DNA of 64,000 bases from Salvia splendens (taxonomy: Eukaryota > Streptophyta > Magnoliopsida > Lamiales > Lamiaceae), in assembly GCF_004379255.2 (NCBI RefSeq), contig NC_056032.1, positions 26,447,322-26,511,321 on the forward strand, read 5' to 3'. Under the pieces are notes generated by a model that saw nothing but the letters and a program-made list of their open reading frames with translations, had not been told where the DNA came from and did not search any database. Positions 1 to 11,890 of the stretch are shown in pieces. Position numbers and translations under genes: made by a program. Within the stretch, counting starts at the first letter, position 1. Each line of letters opens with the position of its first letter.

Positions 1-342
1 ATAAGTTAGTAATGTCTAGATATAGATACTTGACTGTTTCCAAGTGTTTGGTATCATAATTAACCTATTAATTAATAAAATCTCGTCCTTGTATGCTCTA
101 AATTTCCTCAAATATCCCTACAAATTAATCACAAATCCCATCATTACATAAGACTCCTTTAACCACTTAAAAAAACATAACAATGGTCTTGGTTAATCCA
201 CTCATTTTATATTAAGAGGGTGAGACTTCAGGGTGATTGATAACAAATTATTTTAATTTGCAGTTAGACTTTCTTTGAACCGACCTTTTCACTCAATGCA
301 AAATTAATTCTAATAACAAATTTACTAATAATAAATTGATTC

Positions 343-343
<1 letters not shown>
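1..343. other. AT-rich stretch without a recognisable gene
   Basis: No coding region, RNA gene or clear element end is seen here. The sequence is AT-rich and runs into the microsatellite that follows. Confidence 0.5.

Positions 344-427
<84 letters not shown>
344..427. repeat. (TA)n then (AAT)n microsatellite
   Basis: About 57 bp of perfect TA dinucleotides are followed by about 9 AAT/TAA units. Open frames across it are low-complexity Tyr/Ile runs and are not genes. Confidence 0.95.
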
Positions 428-728
428 CTATCGGTATACCGGTATACCACGGTATACCGAATCTTCGGTATATACCGAATATTCGGTATACCACGGTATA
501 CCGGTATACCGTGGATTCGGTATATACCGAAGTTTCGGTATACCGTGGATTCGGTATACCGCGGTATACCGCGGTATAGAAAAATTGATACCGTTAACGT
601 ACCGAAACACTGCGGTACGGTATCATACCGTACCGGAAACTGCGGTATACCGAAAAATCAGTATTTTCGGTATTTTTCCGATACGGTAAGTCTGGTATTA
701 CGGTATTTCGGTATAATTTCCCACCCCT
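428..728. mobile_element. hAT-like terminal region with CGGTATACCG subterminal repeats
   Basis: The stretch consists of short palindromic units related to CGGTATACCG and TTCGGTATATACC. It ends at about 728 in a sequence whose reverse complement begins TTAGGGGTGGGAAATTATAC, which resembles hAT-type termini. The left terminus is not visible and may have been lost in the adjoining microsatellite. No transposase is present, so this is at most a non-autonomous or truncated copy. Confidence 0.45.
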
Positions 729-1632
729 AAATTAGCCCATGCCATTAACTATATTCTAACTACTAAACCTAATTTTATCTCTCCCATCGCCACTATCTTC
801 TTCAATCCTCCCCTTCTCCGTATTTTCGTTTAGTGGCTGCATCTCCAAATTTTCTTCTTCTTTTTCTTCTTCAATATTCCCCTTTCTCTGTATTTTCGTT
901 TTCAGTGGCTGCATCTCCAAATTTTCTTCACAAGTTCTTAAACCATCTACAACTCTCTATAATCAGGTAAGTCGTTTCTTCATCAAATTCTTCTTCTCCA
1001 TTTTTCCGTTTCTGCGCATCTCTCATCTCTCTGTCTTCTTCGAATATCATCAAAAAGGAAGGACTCAATTGCAATTTCGGATGACTTTTGCGTCGTGCTA
1101 CAATGCTATTGCAAAGATGGAGTAATACTGTTGAAAAAAGCAAAAAAAGGATGATTTGGGATGCGTTTTGGAGTATGATTGGAGGAGTTTTTCACTGCAA
1201 AATTGTGTTTTGCCGTATCGTTGGAGATGCCCTTAGGAGTCCCAGTTGAGTCCGGTGTTTTAAGAAATTGTTCGAGTGTATAATCGTGGTAGTAAAATTT
1301 GGGACCAACATATTAATTCTCTTTTTATATTTAAGTTTTTAATTTAATTTTTTGTATAATTCAAATTTGTTTTATTTTTTTAAGGTTTTGAAAGATTAAC
1401 ATTAAAAATCATTTGAATAAACTGAAATGGATAAATTCTAGAGAAAATCTTTGTAACATCCTTGACCCGAATTACATAATATTTATATTTTTATATTATT
1501 TAATTATTTTTTTAGTGTAGATATACTAAGTAGATCATTCAAAATAATATAACTATTACATATATAAGTGTGAAAATTACAAAAGTGGGATCTTATAGTT
1601 ATAAAATTAAATGTATAAATATGATATATATA
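729..1632. other. Intergenic stretch with a short tandem duplication
   Basis: No gene is seen. Two ~65-bp units (about 798-860 and 868-930) share the run around GTGGCTGCATCTCCAAATTT and are separated by a CT-rich tract. The phrase TTGGAGATGCCCTTAGGAG near 1220-1240 resembles the end of common plant MITEs, but no partner end was found. Confidence 0.5.
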
Positions 1633-2297
1633 GGGGAGTGATCAATTTCTAACTCATCATTTAATTGCTAATTACAACTAATTTAAGACCATAGGATTTT
1701 AGAAATCTTGTGGTCTAAAATTTTCCATGTTTAATTTTCATTTTTATTAATTAAATAGAAAAAGATAAAAAAAAACTATCAAATTAGGGTTTTGGATGAA
1801 AATGTCAATATAGTGTTTTGAAAATATCAACACAATGCTTTGAGAATGTAAACACAATGCTTTGAGAATGTTAACACATTGCTTATATTGACATTCTACA
1901 TGTATTATATTTACATATTTTATATACTATGTTGACTTTTGTTGCCGTATGAAAAAATTGAAAATTTAAAAAAAAAATTTCAAAATTTGACATCGGAACA
2001 TATGCAACTGAGATCTCGTTAGAATCCTTATGAAATTATTTTTAATTTGATATATGTTGTGCGAAAACATAATTTAAATCGAGAAAGTTATATGCGTTTT
2101 AAAGTTATGAGCTATTTTTCAAAAGTTAGTTATAACCAATTTGTTTTATATTGAACTTAATACCCTTATTGACGTTTTTTGTTGATCGTATTGACATTCC
2201 AGAGTTGATGATCTAGGCCCTTGATTTGAATATCTAATGACTATTGTTTAATTGTAGTTAGCAATTAAATATTGAGTTAGCAATATAACACTCCCTC
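1633..2297 (-). mobile_element. Non-autonomous MULE-like element, copy A
   Basis: This ~665-bp element lies between (TA)n tracts. It starts GGGGAGTGATCAATT, ends in CACTCCCTC, and its ends form imperfect ~50-60 bp inverted repeats containing TTGCTAACTCA and TAACTACAA. It is the inverted counterpart of copy B, about 13 bp away. There is no ORF. The interior carries repeated TTGACATT/AATGTCAA words and the phrase AACCCTAATTTG, which may be remnant promoter or leader sequence of a parent element. Assignment to Mutator-type rests on long inverted ends and shared terminal words, not on a transposase. Confidence 0.7.
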
Positions 2298-2310
2298 ATA
2301 CATATATATA

Positions 2311-2975
2311 GAGGAGTGTTATATTGCTAACTCAATACTTAATTAATTGTTAACTACAATTAAACAATAGTCATTAGATATTCAAATCAAGGGCCTAGAT
2401 CATCAACTCTGGAATGTCAATACGATCAACAAAAAACGTCAATAAGGGTATTAAGTTCAATATAAAACAAATTGGTTATAACTAACTTTTGAAAAATAGC
2501 TCATAACTTTAAAACGCATATAACTTTCTCGATTTAAATTATGTTTTCGCACAACATATATCAAATTAAAGATATTTTCATAAGGATTATAACAAGATCT
2601 CACTTGCATATGTTCCAACGTCAAAATTTGAAAAAAATTCAAAATTTTTCAATTTTTTCGTACAGAAACAAATGTCAACATAGTATATAAAATATGTCAA
2701 TATAATACATGTAGAATGTCAATATAAGCTATGTGTTAACATTCTCAAAGCATTATGTTGACATTGTCAAAGCATTGTGTTGATATTTTCGAAACACTAT
2801 ATTGACATTTTCATCCAAAACCCTAATTTGGTAGTTTTTTTATCTTTTTCGATTTAATTAATAAAAACAAAAATTACACGTGGTAAATTTTAGACCACAA
2901 GATTTCTAAAATACTATGGTCTTAAATTAGTTGTAGTTAGTAATTAAATGATGAGTTAGCAATTGATCACTCCCC
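2311..2975 (+). mobile_element. Non-autonomous MULE-like element, copy B
   Basis: This is the second ~665-bp copy, the reverse complement of copy A over nearly its whole length with scattered substitutions. It begins GAGGAGTGTTATATTGC and ends GATCACTCCCC. Copies A and B together form a large imperfect palindrome with a very short spacer. In the left half the dispersed word reads AATGTCAA; in the right half (from about 2740) it reads TTGACATT. Confidence 0.75.
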
Positions 2976-2987
2976 TATATATATATA

Positions 2988-3643
2988 GGGGAATGTAATA
3001 TTGCTAACTCAATACATAATTGCTAACTACAACTAAATAATACCCATTAGATATTCAAATTAAGGGCTCAGATCATCATCAGCCCCGGAATGTCAATACT
3101 ATCAACAAAAAATGTCAATAAGGGTATTAAGGTCAATTTATAACAAATTAGTTGTAACTAACTTTTGAAAAATATCTCATAACTTTAAAACGCATATAAC
3201 TTTTTCGATTTAAATTATTTTTTTGCACAACACATATCAAATTAAAGATAATTTCACAAGGATTCTAACGAGATCTCACTTGCATATGTTCCGATGTCAA
3301 AATTTGAAAAAAAAATAAAAAATTTACAATTTTTTCGTACAACAACAAATGTCAACATAGTATATAAAATATGTCAATATAATACATGTAGAATGTCAAT
3401 ATAAGCAATGTGTTAACATTCTCAAAGCATTGTGTTGACATTCTCAAAGCATTGTGTTGATATTTCGAAACACTATATTGACATTTTCATCCAAAACCCT
3501 AATTTGGTATTTTTTTCTTTTTCGATTTAATTAATAAAAATGAAAATACACGTGGCAAGTTGTAGACCACAAGTTTTCTAAATCCTATAGTCTTAAATTA
3601 GTTGTAGTTAGCAATTAAATGATGAGTTAGCAATTGATCACTC

Positions 3644-3645
<2 letters not shown>
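2988..3645 (+). mobile_element. Non-autonomous MULE-like element, copy C
   Basis: This is the third copy of the family (~658 bp), in direct orientation to B and separated from it only by a ~12-bp TA tract. The internal order of words is as in B. It ends GATCACTCCC just before a ~47-bp (TA)n array that also borders MULE1. Confidence 0.75.

Positions 3646-3692
<47 letters not shown>
3646..3692. repeat. (TA)n array between copy C and MULE1
   Basis: This perfect TA microsatellite is shared as the boundary of two adjacent elements. Confidence 0.95.
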
Positions 3693-3695
<3 letters not shown>

Positions 3696-3790
3696 GTGCA
3701 TTATAATGATAACCCCAATTTGTGTGATAACCCTATAACTAAATCTCCACCACACATTTTTAAAATATGTGGTCTAGATTTAATCTAACA
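3693..3790 (+). repeat. MULE1 left terminal inverted repeat
   Basis: It starts GGGGTGCATTATAATGATAA and matches the right end imperfectly. The best-conserved block is ATAACCCTATAACTAAAT, then a purine/CACAT word. Confidence 0.75.
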
Positions 3791-4449
3791 AAACTATAAT
3801 CTTATCAAATAAAACTATCATATTCGAATATCTTAAGGGCAAATTTGTCATTTCGTTGTAAAATTGGGCGCGTAAAAAGAATCGTGGATTAAACGCTACA
3901 TTCAATTTCTCTCACACTCAAACTCCGAATCGCCATCAAACCCTCCGAATCGCCATCAAACCCTTCGAATCGCATTTCATACCCTTGATTCTTTAGCTTC
4001 GAAGGAAAAACCATACAAATTCTGGAATATGACGACGGAAAACGCTCTAGCATTATCGAAGAAAGGTTGGATGAAGTTTATTACTTATTTCACTGTTGTT
4101 TTTGCTCGATTTTATCATTTTGCCAGCGATTCACGTTATTTTAGATTCTATAGTTTTTTAGTGTAGATTTAGGGTTACATATGATAGCATGATGAATTTA
4201 CTTCGAATTTACTTCATACTTGGTTTTGTATCATCAATTCATACCTTATTCCATATCCTAACCTCCTGACCTTTTACACTTGAGAAGCCATGATCTATTA
4301 GTAAAACGATTTGGTTTAGAAAATTGTGTGCAGTAGTAATGCAGATTCGAAGCAGTTTCTTTGAGTGCTGATTTTGTGAGTAGTGTTTTGTTCTACTTAA
4401 GTGACAAGTTAGGCTCTCTCTACTGTTTTGAACTAATTGAAATTTAGCA

Positions 4450-5275
4450 ATTGATAGTTTCAGATGGTAAAATGATAGTTGCACTTGATAAAATGATGGT
4501 TTCAGATTATGAAATGATACTTTGAGTAGATAAAAAGATATTTGTGTAGATAAATGATAGTTTCAGTGGATAAAATGATGGTTTCAGGGGATAAAATGAT
4601 GGTTTCAGACATTTGTTTATGCTGTTTTGAACTAATTGAAATTTAGAAAATGATAGTTTCAGTGGATAAAATGATAGTTTCAGGGGATAAAATGATGGTT
4701 TCAGATTATGAAATGATAGGTTCAAATATAAAAATGATACTTTTGCATCATAAAATGATAGTGTAAGGGGATAAAATGATAGTTTCAAATGATAAAATGA
4801 TACTTTTGCATAAAATGATAAAATGATAGTTTCAGTGGGTAAAATGATAGTTTCAGTGGATAAAATGATAGGTTCAGTGATAAAATGATACTTTTGCTTT
4901 ATAAAATGATAGTTTCAAATGATAAAATGATACTTTTGCATAAAATGATAAAATGATAGTTTCAGTGGGTAAAATGATAGGTTCAGTGATAAAATGATAC
5001 TTTTGCTTTATAAAATGATAGTTTCAAATGATAAAATGATATTTTTGCATAAAATGATAAAATGATAATTTCGGGGAATAAAATGATAGTTTCAGTGGGT
5101 AAAATGATATGTTCAGTGATAAAATGATATTTTTGTTTCATAATGATAGTTTTAGATTTTTGGCTGATAAAATGATATTTTTTCATCATAAAATGATAGT
5201 TTCAAATGATAAAATGATACTTTGTATAAAATGATAGTTTCAGTGGATAAAATGATAGTTTGACTTTATATAATG
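4450..5275 (+). repeat. AAAATGATA motif array in first intron of MULE1 ULP1 gene
   Basis: By eye there are about 38 copies of (A)AAATGATA, spaced ~18-25 bp and joined by a few recurring linkers such as GTTTCAGTGGAT and CTTTTGCAT. All are in the sense direction of the ULP1 gene. Minus-strand open frames over it give SFYPLKLSFY-type repeats and are not genes. Confidence 0.9.
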
Positions 5276-6961
5276 ACATAAACCGTTTAACACACTGAAA
5301 TCTTTTGTGTATTAGGAAAGAACATTCGTGATGCTGCTGCTAATGATGATGATAGACTATTAGCAGATGAAATAGAAAGTATAAGAAATAAGAAGAAAAG
5401 AAAGAATGATGATGCAACTAATAGTAAGGCACTTTCAAAGAAGGGCAAGAAAAAAGTTGTTCAAGATGATACAGCCATTCAGACACTGACTTTGGCAGGA
5501 AGAAGGAACACTAAATTCTTCGTTGACAGCTTGAATCTCCAAATAAGAATAAAAAAAGAGCTGTTCAAGAGATTGGGTTTGGCGCACTCTTAAACTTCAA
5601 TATAAGAAGTTTCCCAAGAGCATTGTCTGATTTACAACTTTATGCCTAAAAGTTCATCAATTCAATTGAACAGCGGGAAATCACTGTTTTTAGATGATAA
5701 AGATGTTCACATAACTCTTGGGTTCCCGATTGGATCTCTACCTATGAATAGGATCAAATTTCAGAAGAATATCAACATCAAAGCACAAATTGCTAGATTC
5801 TGTAAAGGTGGAGAGAAAAAAATGTTGCCAAAGTATATTGTAGAGCAGATGAAGAAAGACGAAGAATGTGGTGAGCGGTTCAAATGGTTCTCGTGGAGTA
5901 TGCCTTGATCAACACTCCTGCCGATGGAAATGTGAGCCCACAAATTTTAGATTACATAGCTGATGTTGAGAAGATCAAAGAATATAATTGGTGTAGCTAT
6001 GTCATATCTAAATTGCATGAAACACAAAAGAGATGGAAAAGAAACATAACAAAGATATTTACCGGACCAGTTATCTTTGTAGTGGTAAGAATATATTTGT
6101 TGTCCATTTTCTATGAATCTATTTACAGAAAAACTAATATTTAGTTTTTGTTAATGTAGGCTTGTTACGTGGACAGAATTGTCTTTGAAAAAAAATATGG
6201 TGCCAAGATGTGATCCAACAGTTAAAGGATGGACTGCCGAACTGTTGAAAGAAAGACAAAGAGCAGAAATGATTGATTCAGATTTTGGTCTCGATCATAA
6301 GTATGACCGATATAAAAAGCAACCACATGAAGAGAATGATGAAGATGAAGATGATGAACCTGAAGATGTACAAGCTTTGATGATGAATGATCATGATGAA
6401 GAGGGGACAAGCAGTGGAAGTCAAGAAAAGACTTTCCTAGATAAATGGAAGGAAGCTGCCCGGGATTGTAAAGCCTCAATGTTGAAGATGCTTGATGTCC
6501 TTGAAGAAGCGCCGGATGAACTCAGGAACTTTGACAACTTTAAGATAATCTGTGATACAACAAGAAATGCAATGGGATTGAGAGAGGAAGGTGTGCAGAA
6601 TGTTATAGAAACTCAAAAAACAATGACACATGCTATGAGCAATGATGAAATTGATGATCCTGAATGGATCGATATCATGATTGAGCTAACTAAAGCTGCT
6701 GAGAGGGCATGTATACTGAAAAATAGGAATGAGTTTCCTACCTTCACTCTGATACCGGAATATGAGAACACTCCAGATGAGAATCAAAATTTTAATCAGG
6801 AAAAGGATATGGAGAAGGATAAAAATGATGAGGTGGAAAACGAGCAAGAGAAACAGAATGAGAGTGAAAAGGAAATGGCTAATAAAGCAGCTCGAGAAGA
6901 GAAGGAAAAAGTGCTAGAGAAAGAAGTTCAATTCTTTCTCAATGATGAATATGAGGTAACT

Positions 6962-7390
6962 TTTAAAAATGATAGTTTAAGTACATAAAATGATTGTTTA
7001 TATGATTAAAATGATATAGGTTCGATGGTGTTTTTTGGTTGTTCTGTTTTATTTGAAAAATGATACTTTTTGCATCATAAAATGATAGTGTAAGGGGATA
7101 AAATGTTAGTTTTAAATGATAAAATGATACCTTTGCATAAAATGATAAAATGATAGTTTCGAGAAATAAAATGATAGTTTCAGTGGGTAAAATGATAGTT
7201 TCAGTGATAAAATGATACTTTTGCAACATAAAATGATAGTTTCAAATGATAAAATGATACTTTTGCATACAATGATAAAATGATAGTTTCGGGGAATAAA
7301 ATGATAGTTTCAGTGGGTAAAATGATATTTTTGTTTCATAATGATAGTTTTAGATTTTAGGCTAATAAAATGATACTTTTTGGCTGATAA
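6962..7390 (+). repeat. AAAATGATA motif array in a later intron of MULE1 ULP1 gene
   Basis: About 20 further copies of the same word occur with the same linkers and the same sense orientation, between the acidic exon and the first peptidase exon. Confidence 0.9.
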
Positions 7391-8899
7391 TATGAGTTCC
7401 ATTGGGTAGAACAATATCCCTTCTGTCAATAACAATTTATATTTTTGAATGAAAGCATGACAGAGCATATACCACCATAATATCCACTGTCATGGAGGAT
7501 ATACATGGTGAAATATGAGATGATGAAGTTTTCCAAGAAAATTTGAAAAAGGACAAAGGTAAGAAGATGGTTTCCCAAGAACCTCCAGTTGAAAAGGAGA
7601 AAGTGGCCAGGACAACAAAGAAAATTGTTGAAGCTCTGTGCTCTCCTTACAATGTCAGAGCAGTAAATCTAAAAGGAAAACTGAATAAAGAAGAGAAAGA
7701 AATAATGTACTGGTTGATGACACATGAAGAAAGCGAATAGTAAGTTTTGAATTACATAATTATATTCTTATGAGAACAACATGATGAGCATGTTCAAGAT
7801 TGATTTCCACAGCCTTGCTCCACGTACATACGTCAGTATCAACATCATAGATGCATGGGTTGTGTACCTCAACTACCAAGAAAAATTCAAATCAAAGGCA
7901 TCACCGAGTCGTCTTTTCATCAACACCACACCTACGGTATAGTAAACGAGAAAATTAATAATAGTGTTACATTAAAAGTTAAATTTATTTACAAAATGTA
8001 AACATGACAGGTATACAATATTACTGCAAGCAAATCTGAATGGACTGAAGCCAACGCTCATGAAAGATTATGCTCAGCGTTAAATGAATTTGTGTCAAAG
8101 ATTGAAAATTTCAAATGGGAAAATTATGACATGATAAGTCATAATGATATATACATTACAGAACAACATACCTATATTTTTGAAAATGACATTTGTATAT
8201 AATGTTTTGAAAATTAGATATTCTTTTCGATCTGGGCGTACGAACATTTTTATATCATGTGCTTCAATCTCAAAATCCAAATGATGGATGTGATTGACAA
8301 TGCTCTGATTATTGAAGAGTTGATTGAAAAGAAATATGGAGATGCACCAAGGATGCTGGTATATTTAGTTAAATGCATTCAATATTTATTAGTTAAAATG
8401 CATTGAATATCATTTAGTACTTTTTAATCAACCTCATGTATGTTTTGTGTTATTTGAATAGAAACATTTCTTCCGAATCTATCTTGGAAATGGAGTTAAT
8501 CCATCAATGGGGAGAATTGTCAAAATGTCAAAAACCAGACACATGAATATGCCATGGCAGAACGATACAAATAAAGTTGACTGTGGAGTTTATGTGATGC
8601 GCCATTTGGAGACTTACATGGGTGGTGCTGTTCGTAACTGGAATTCGGGTTTAACGAAGAAGGGGACAGAGGCTTTCACAAAACTCCGTGCCAAATATAC
8701 TGAAGCATTGCTTATTGGAACAAGAAGGCTTTTGAGACATTAACAATGATACAGAAGAAGTTTCAGAATGATAGCAAAAATGGGGAAATCGATGTTGACA
8801 AGATGATTAGAGAATTTGAACCCCCTAAACAGAGCTATTAGTTGTAATAGTAACTTGTATGACTTGATACTAGTGTTTTGTAATAGTGATTTCGAATAT

Positions 8900-9915
8900 A
8901 ATCACCCAAGATTATCATTTTATCACTCAGAAGTATCATTTTATCTGCTGCAAGTATCATTTTGTCATTTTATAGGTCAGAAGTATCATTTTATCTGCTG
9001 CGAGTATCATTTTATCCGCTTAGATTATCATTAAATTAGGTTAAAGTGTCATTTTATGAAAAATGTATCATTTTATAAACAAAAGTATAATTTTATGCGC
9101 TGAAAGTAACATTTTATCTGAAAGTAACATCATTTTATAAACTATCATTTTACCCACTGAAACTATCATTTAATGATGCAAAAGTATCATTTTACCCACT
9201 GAAACTATCATTTTATTCCCCGAAACTATCATTTTATCATTTTATGCAAAAGTATCATTTTATCGTTTGAAACTATCATTTTATCCCCTTACACTATCAT
9301 TTTATGATGCAAAAATATCATTTTTTAAATAAAATAGAACAACCAGAAAACATCATCAAACCTATCATTTTATCCACTGAAACTATCATTTTATGATGCA
9401 AAAGTATCATTTTACCCACTGAAACTATCATTTTATCCACCGAAACTATCATTTTATCATTTTATGCAAAAGTATCATTTTATCGTTTTACCCACTGAAA
9501 CTATCATTTTATGATGCAAAAGTATCAATTTACACACTGAAACTATCATTTTATCCACCGAAAATATCATTTTATCATTTTATGCAAAAGTATCATTTTA
9601 TCGTTTGAAACTATCATTTCTATATCATTTTAAACATATAAACAATCATTTTATGTACTTAAACTATCATTTTTATAAGGTTACTGTCAGTTTATCCTCT
9701 TAGATTATCATTTTATCGGGTTAAAGTGTCATTTTATGAATAATGTATCATTTTGTTAACAAAAAGAGTATCATGTTATCAGCCAAAGTGTCATTTTATA
9801 AGCCCAATGTATCATTTTATTAAACAAAAATGTCATTTTATACACCAAAAATACCTATCATTTTATCTGCTGAAAGTATCATTCTATCAGCTGAAAGTGT
9901 CATTTTATATCAAAT
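8900..9915 (-). repeat. TATCATTTT motif array between the convergent MULE1 genes
   Basis: Dozens of copies of the same word now lie on the minus strand (read on + as TATCATTTTAT). They are in sense with the FAR1-like gene, whose 3' end they border. The orientation flips within ~150 bp after the ULP1 stop codon at 8743. Confidence 0.9.
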
Positions 9916-11459
9916 GGCTTCAATCTGCCTTCTCATTGACTCTACCACAATTTCTTGAATTATGATGACCCATCTCATGACATTTACCACACCGTCGTAG
10001 AGGCTTATTTGCTTTCTTTATTGCACTTTCCCTCTTTGATACCCTGTCACTAGCTGATCCTTTGGTTCTAACAACGTCTGGAGGGTGTACATCAATGACA
10101 TCAGGTACTGCCATTCCATAAAATTCCTCAACCATCTTTTTCTTTTCAATGACTGAAGGTATTGCACAATTTCCAAATATATGCTCTTCCAAATCATCAA
10201 GACCAGCACATAACAAACACAGATGATCCATACTTCCCTCAGACTTTTGGACTAATCGATAAAAGTTGGAGAACAACTTTTTCTTAACTTCCTGCTTTTC
10301 ATCTAAATCTGCAAGGTAAAAGATAACATTATTACAATAAATACTATCATTTCTCTGACTGAAAAATAGAGTTTTTACAAATAAGGTTAAAAATGGAGCA
10401 CATGTTCAAATGGTTGCATCTCCTCAGATGGTAGACCATGGGCTGCCTTTAGTAAAGAGCTCTTCAACCACCTTGACCAAAATATTTCTCAGGAATGAGA
10501 TTAGCATACTTATTCTTCAACAAACAAAATATATGACAACATAACAAACCAATTCTGGAAAACTTCTTACAACTACAGTCGAATGTGTCTTGCTTACAAT
10601 CATACTTAACATCCCATGTTCTACCATATTGGTCCTTGACCTTATGCATCTTGATGTTATCCTCAACAGTTATAGAAACAATCTCACATACCATACTTAT
10701 TTCCTGTTGTACATGTTTGAAAATAGAATCAATGTAGATAGTAGATGCATGCTTCTCAATAGGCAATTTGGTTGACAAATCAGGAATAGTTGAGTAATCC
10801 AAGTAGTTCAATCGTGAATTGGCATTCCTTTGATCTCCCACAGCACAATTAAAGAAATTGATGAACTGTACAAGATTTGCACGAGGCTTTGTGTAGTTTT
10901 TAAAAAAGCTATTCTCTGATTCAGATATCGATGTAGTCCTACGAAATGACCCCATGGGAAAATCTCGAAAATAAGCAGGAACCCAGAATTCTCTATCTTC
11001 AAACATCGATCCAAACCAATGCACGTCTTCTAATCCTTACCGGTCCATTATATCATTCCATATTATATTAAACTCACCTGGCTATAACAAATCAGACCAA
11101 ACATATGCATTCAACTCTTTTTTGAAATCTTCATTACCAAGCAAGGATTTGGACAACTTATCTGACACCTTAACCATAATATTCCACATGCACCATCGGT
11201 GCCTTGTTTGTAAAAGTACTTGTTGAACAACAAGTTTGATCCCCCAATCTTGATCAGTGATAATCAATTTGGGTGGAACCCCTATACATCGAACAAAACA
11301 GCCAAACAACCAAGAATATGAGTCTCTACCTTCACTTGATAACAAGCCAGCTCCAAATGTAACTGCTCTGGAATGGTTATCTTTTTTTAGTGAATGGAGC
11401 AAAAATCATGCAATACCTTCAGAACATAACATAAAAATGAATTATATTTTCATACATAC

Positions 11460-11560
11460 AGAAAAGTATCATTTTATCAGCTATGAATATCATTTTATCA
11501 GCCAAAAGTATCATTCTATCCACTGAAATATAATTTAATCAGCAAAAAGTATCATTTTAT
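11460..11560 (-). repeat. TATCATTTT motif cluster in a MULE1 transposase intron
   Basis: Several copies of the family word lie in the intron between the FDSTYNTNR exon and the IITDQD exon, in sense with the transposase gene. Confidence 0.8.
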
Positions 11561-11890
11561 GTCTATTAGCAGCAAAAGTAATATACCTGTTAGTGTTGTA
11601 TGTTGAGTCAAATGAAATTACATCTCCAAACATATGATAATTTCGTCTTGAAATAGCATTAGCCCGGAAGAGTTTAGTTAACTTTGCATGAGATCCTATC
11701 TCAATTTCATAATAGAAGGCATCAAATGATTCCTTTTGAGAACGCATATAATTAAAAATCATTTGAGCATCTGAACCATCAATATTGGACATAATATCGC
11801 GATAACCATTTCTAATATCACATCCAACATTTTCAGGTCCACCCATTATCTCCTTGAAAAGTTTGAATGTGAGAGTGGGTCCAATATTAC

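Larger units (their letters stand above)
4029..8743 (+). pseudogene. ULP1-like SUMO-protease gene of MULE1, catalytic residues kept, frame broken
   Basis: Exon 1 begins at ATG 4029 (MTTENALALSKK) with a donor at 4066; the next exon starts near 5316 (GKNIRDAAANDDD). The exon around 5560-6085 encodes the N-terminal domain that accompanies ULP1 in plant MULEs, with IGFGALLNF, DVHITLGFPIGS and EYNWCSYV words (DUF1985-like, from memory). Next comes an acidic, Lys/Glu-rich coiled region (6179-6958), then C48 peptidase exons near 7494-7740, 7781-7930 and 8222-8350 and the last at 8462-8743. Catalytic residues are visible: His in EHFYIMCF, Asp in MMDVIDN, Gln in MPWQND and Cys in VDCGVYVMRH (codon 8582-8584). 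Frame breaks near 5590-5642, 5884-5908 and in the A-run at ~6185 make it a pseudogene. Family role: removal of SUMO from proteins; its role in transposition is unknown. Confidence 0.8.

Noticed and set aside
264..689. Frames over the TA/AAT microsatellite and CGGTATACCG repeats
   Set aside because: Low-complexity Tyr/Ile and palindrome-derived peptides on both strands.
4507..5189. Minus-strand open frames with SFYPLKLSFY-type repeats
   Set aside because: They are translations of the AAAATGATA array; periodicity follows the DNA repeat, and no conserved domain or start context is seen.
4029..8743. ULP1-like gene considered as a host SUMO protease
   Set aside because: It lies within MULE inverted ends, paired with a transposase, contains frame breaks and shares the N-terminal domain with the MULE2 copy.
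4450..9915. Regularly spaced repeats considered as a CRISPR array or satellite
   Set aside because: Units are too short and unequal, spacers are not unique, and the setting is a plant MULE intron, not a prokaryotic locus or long satellite array.
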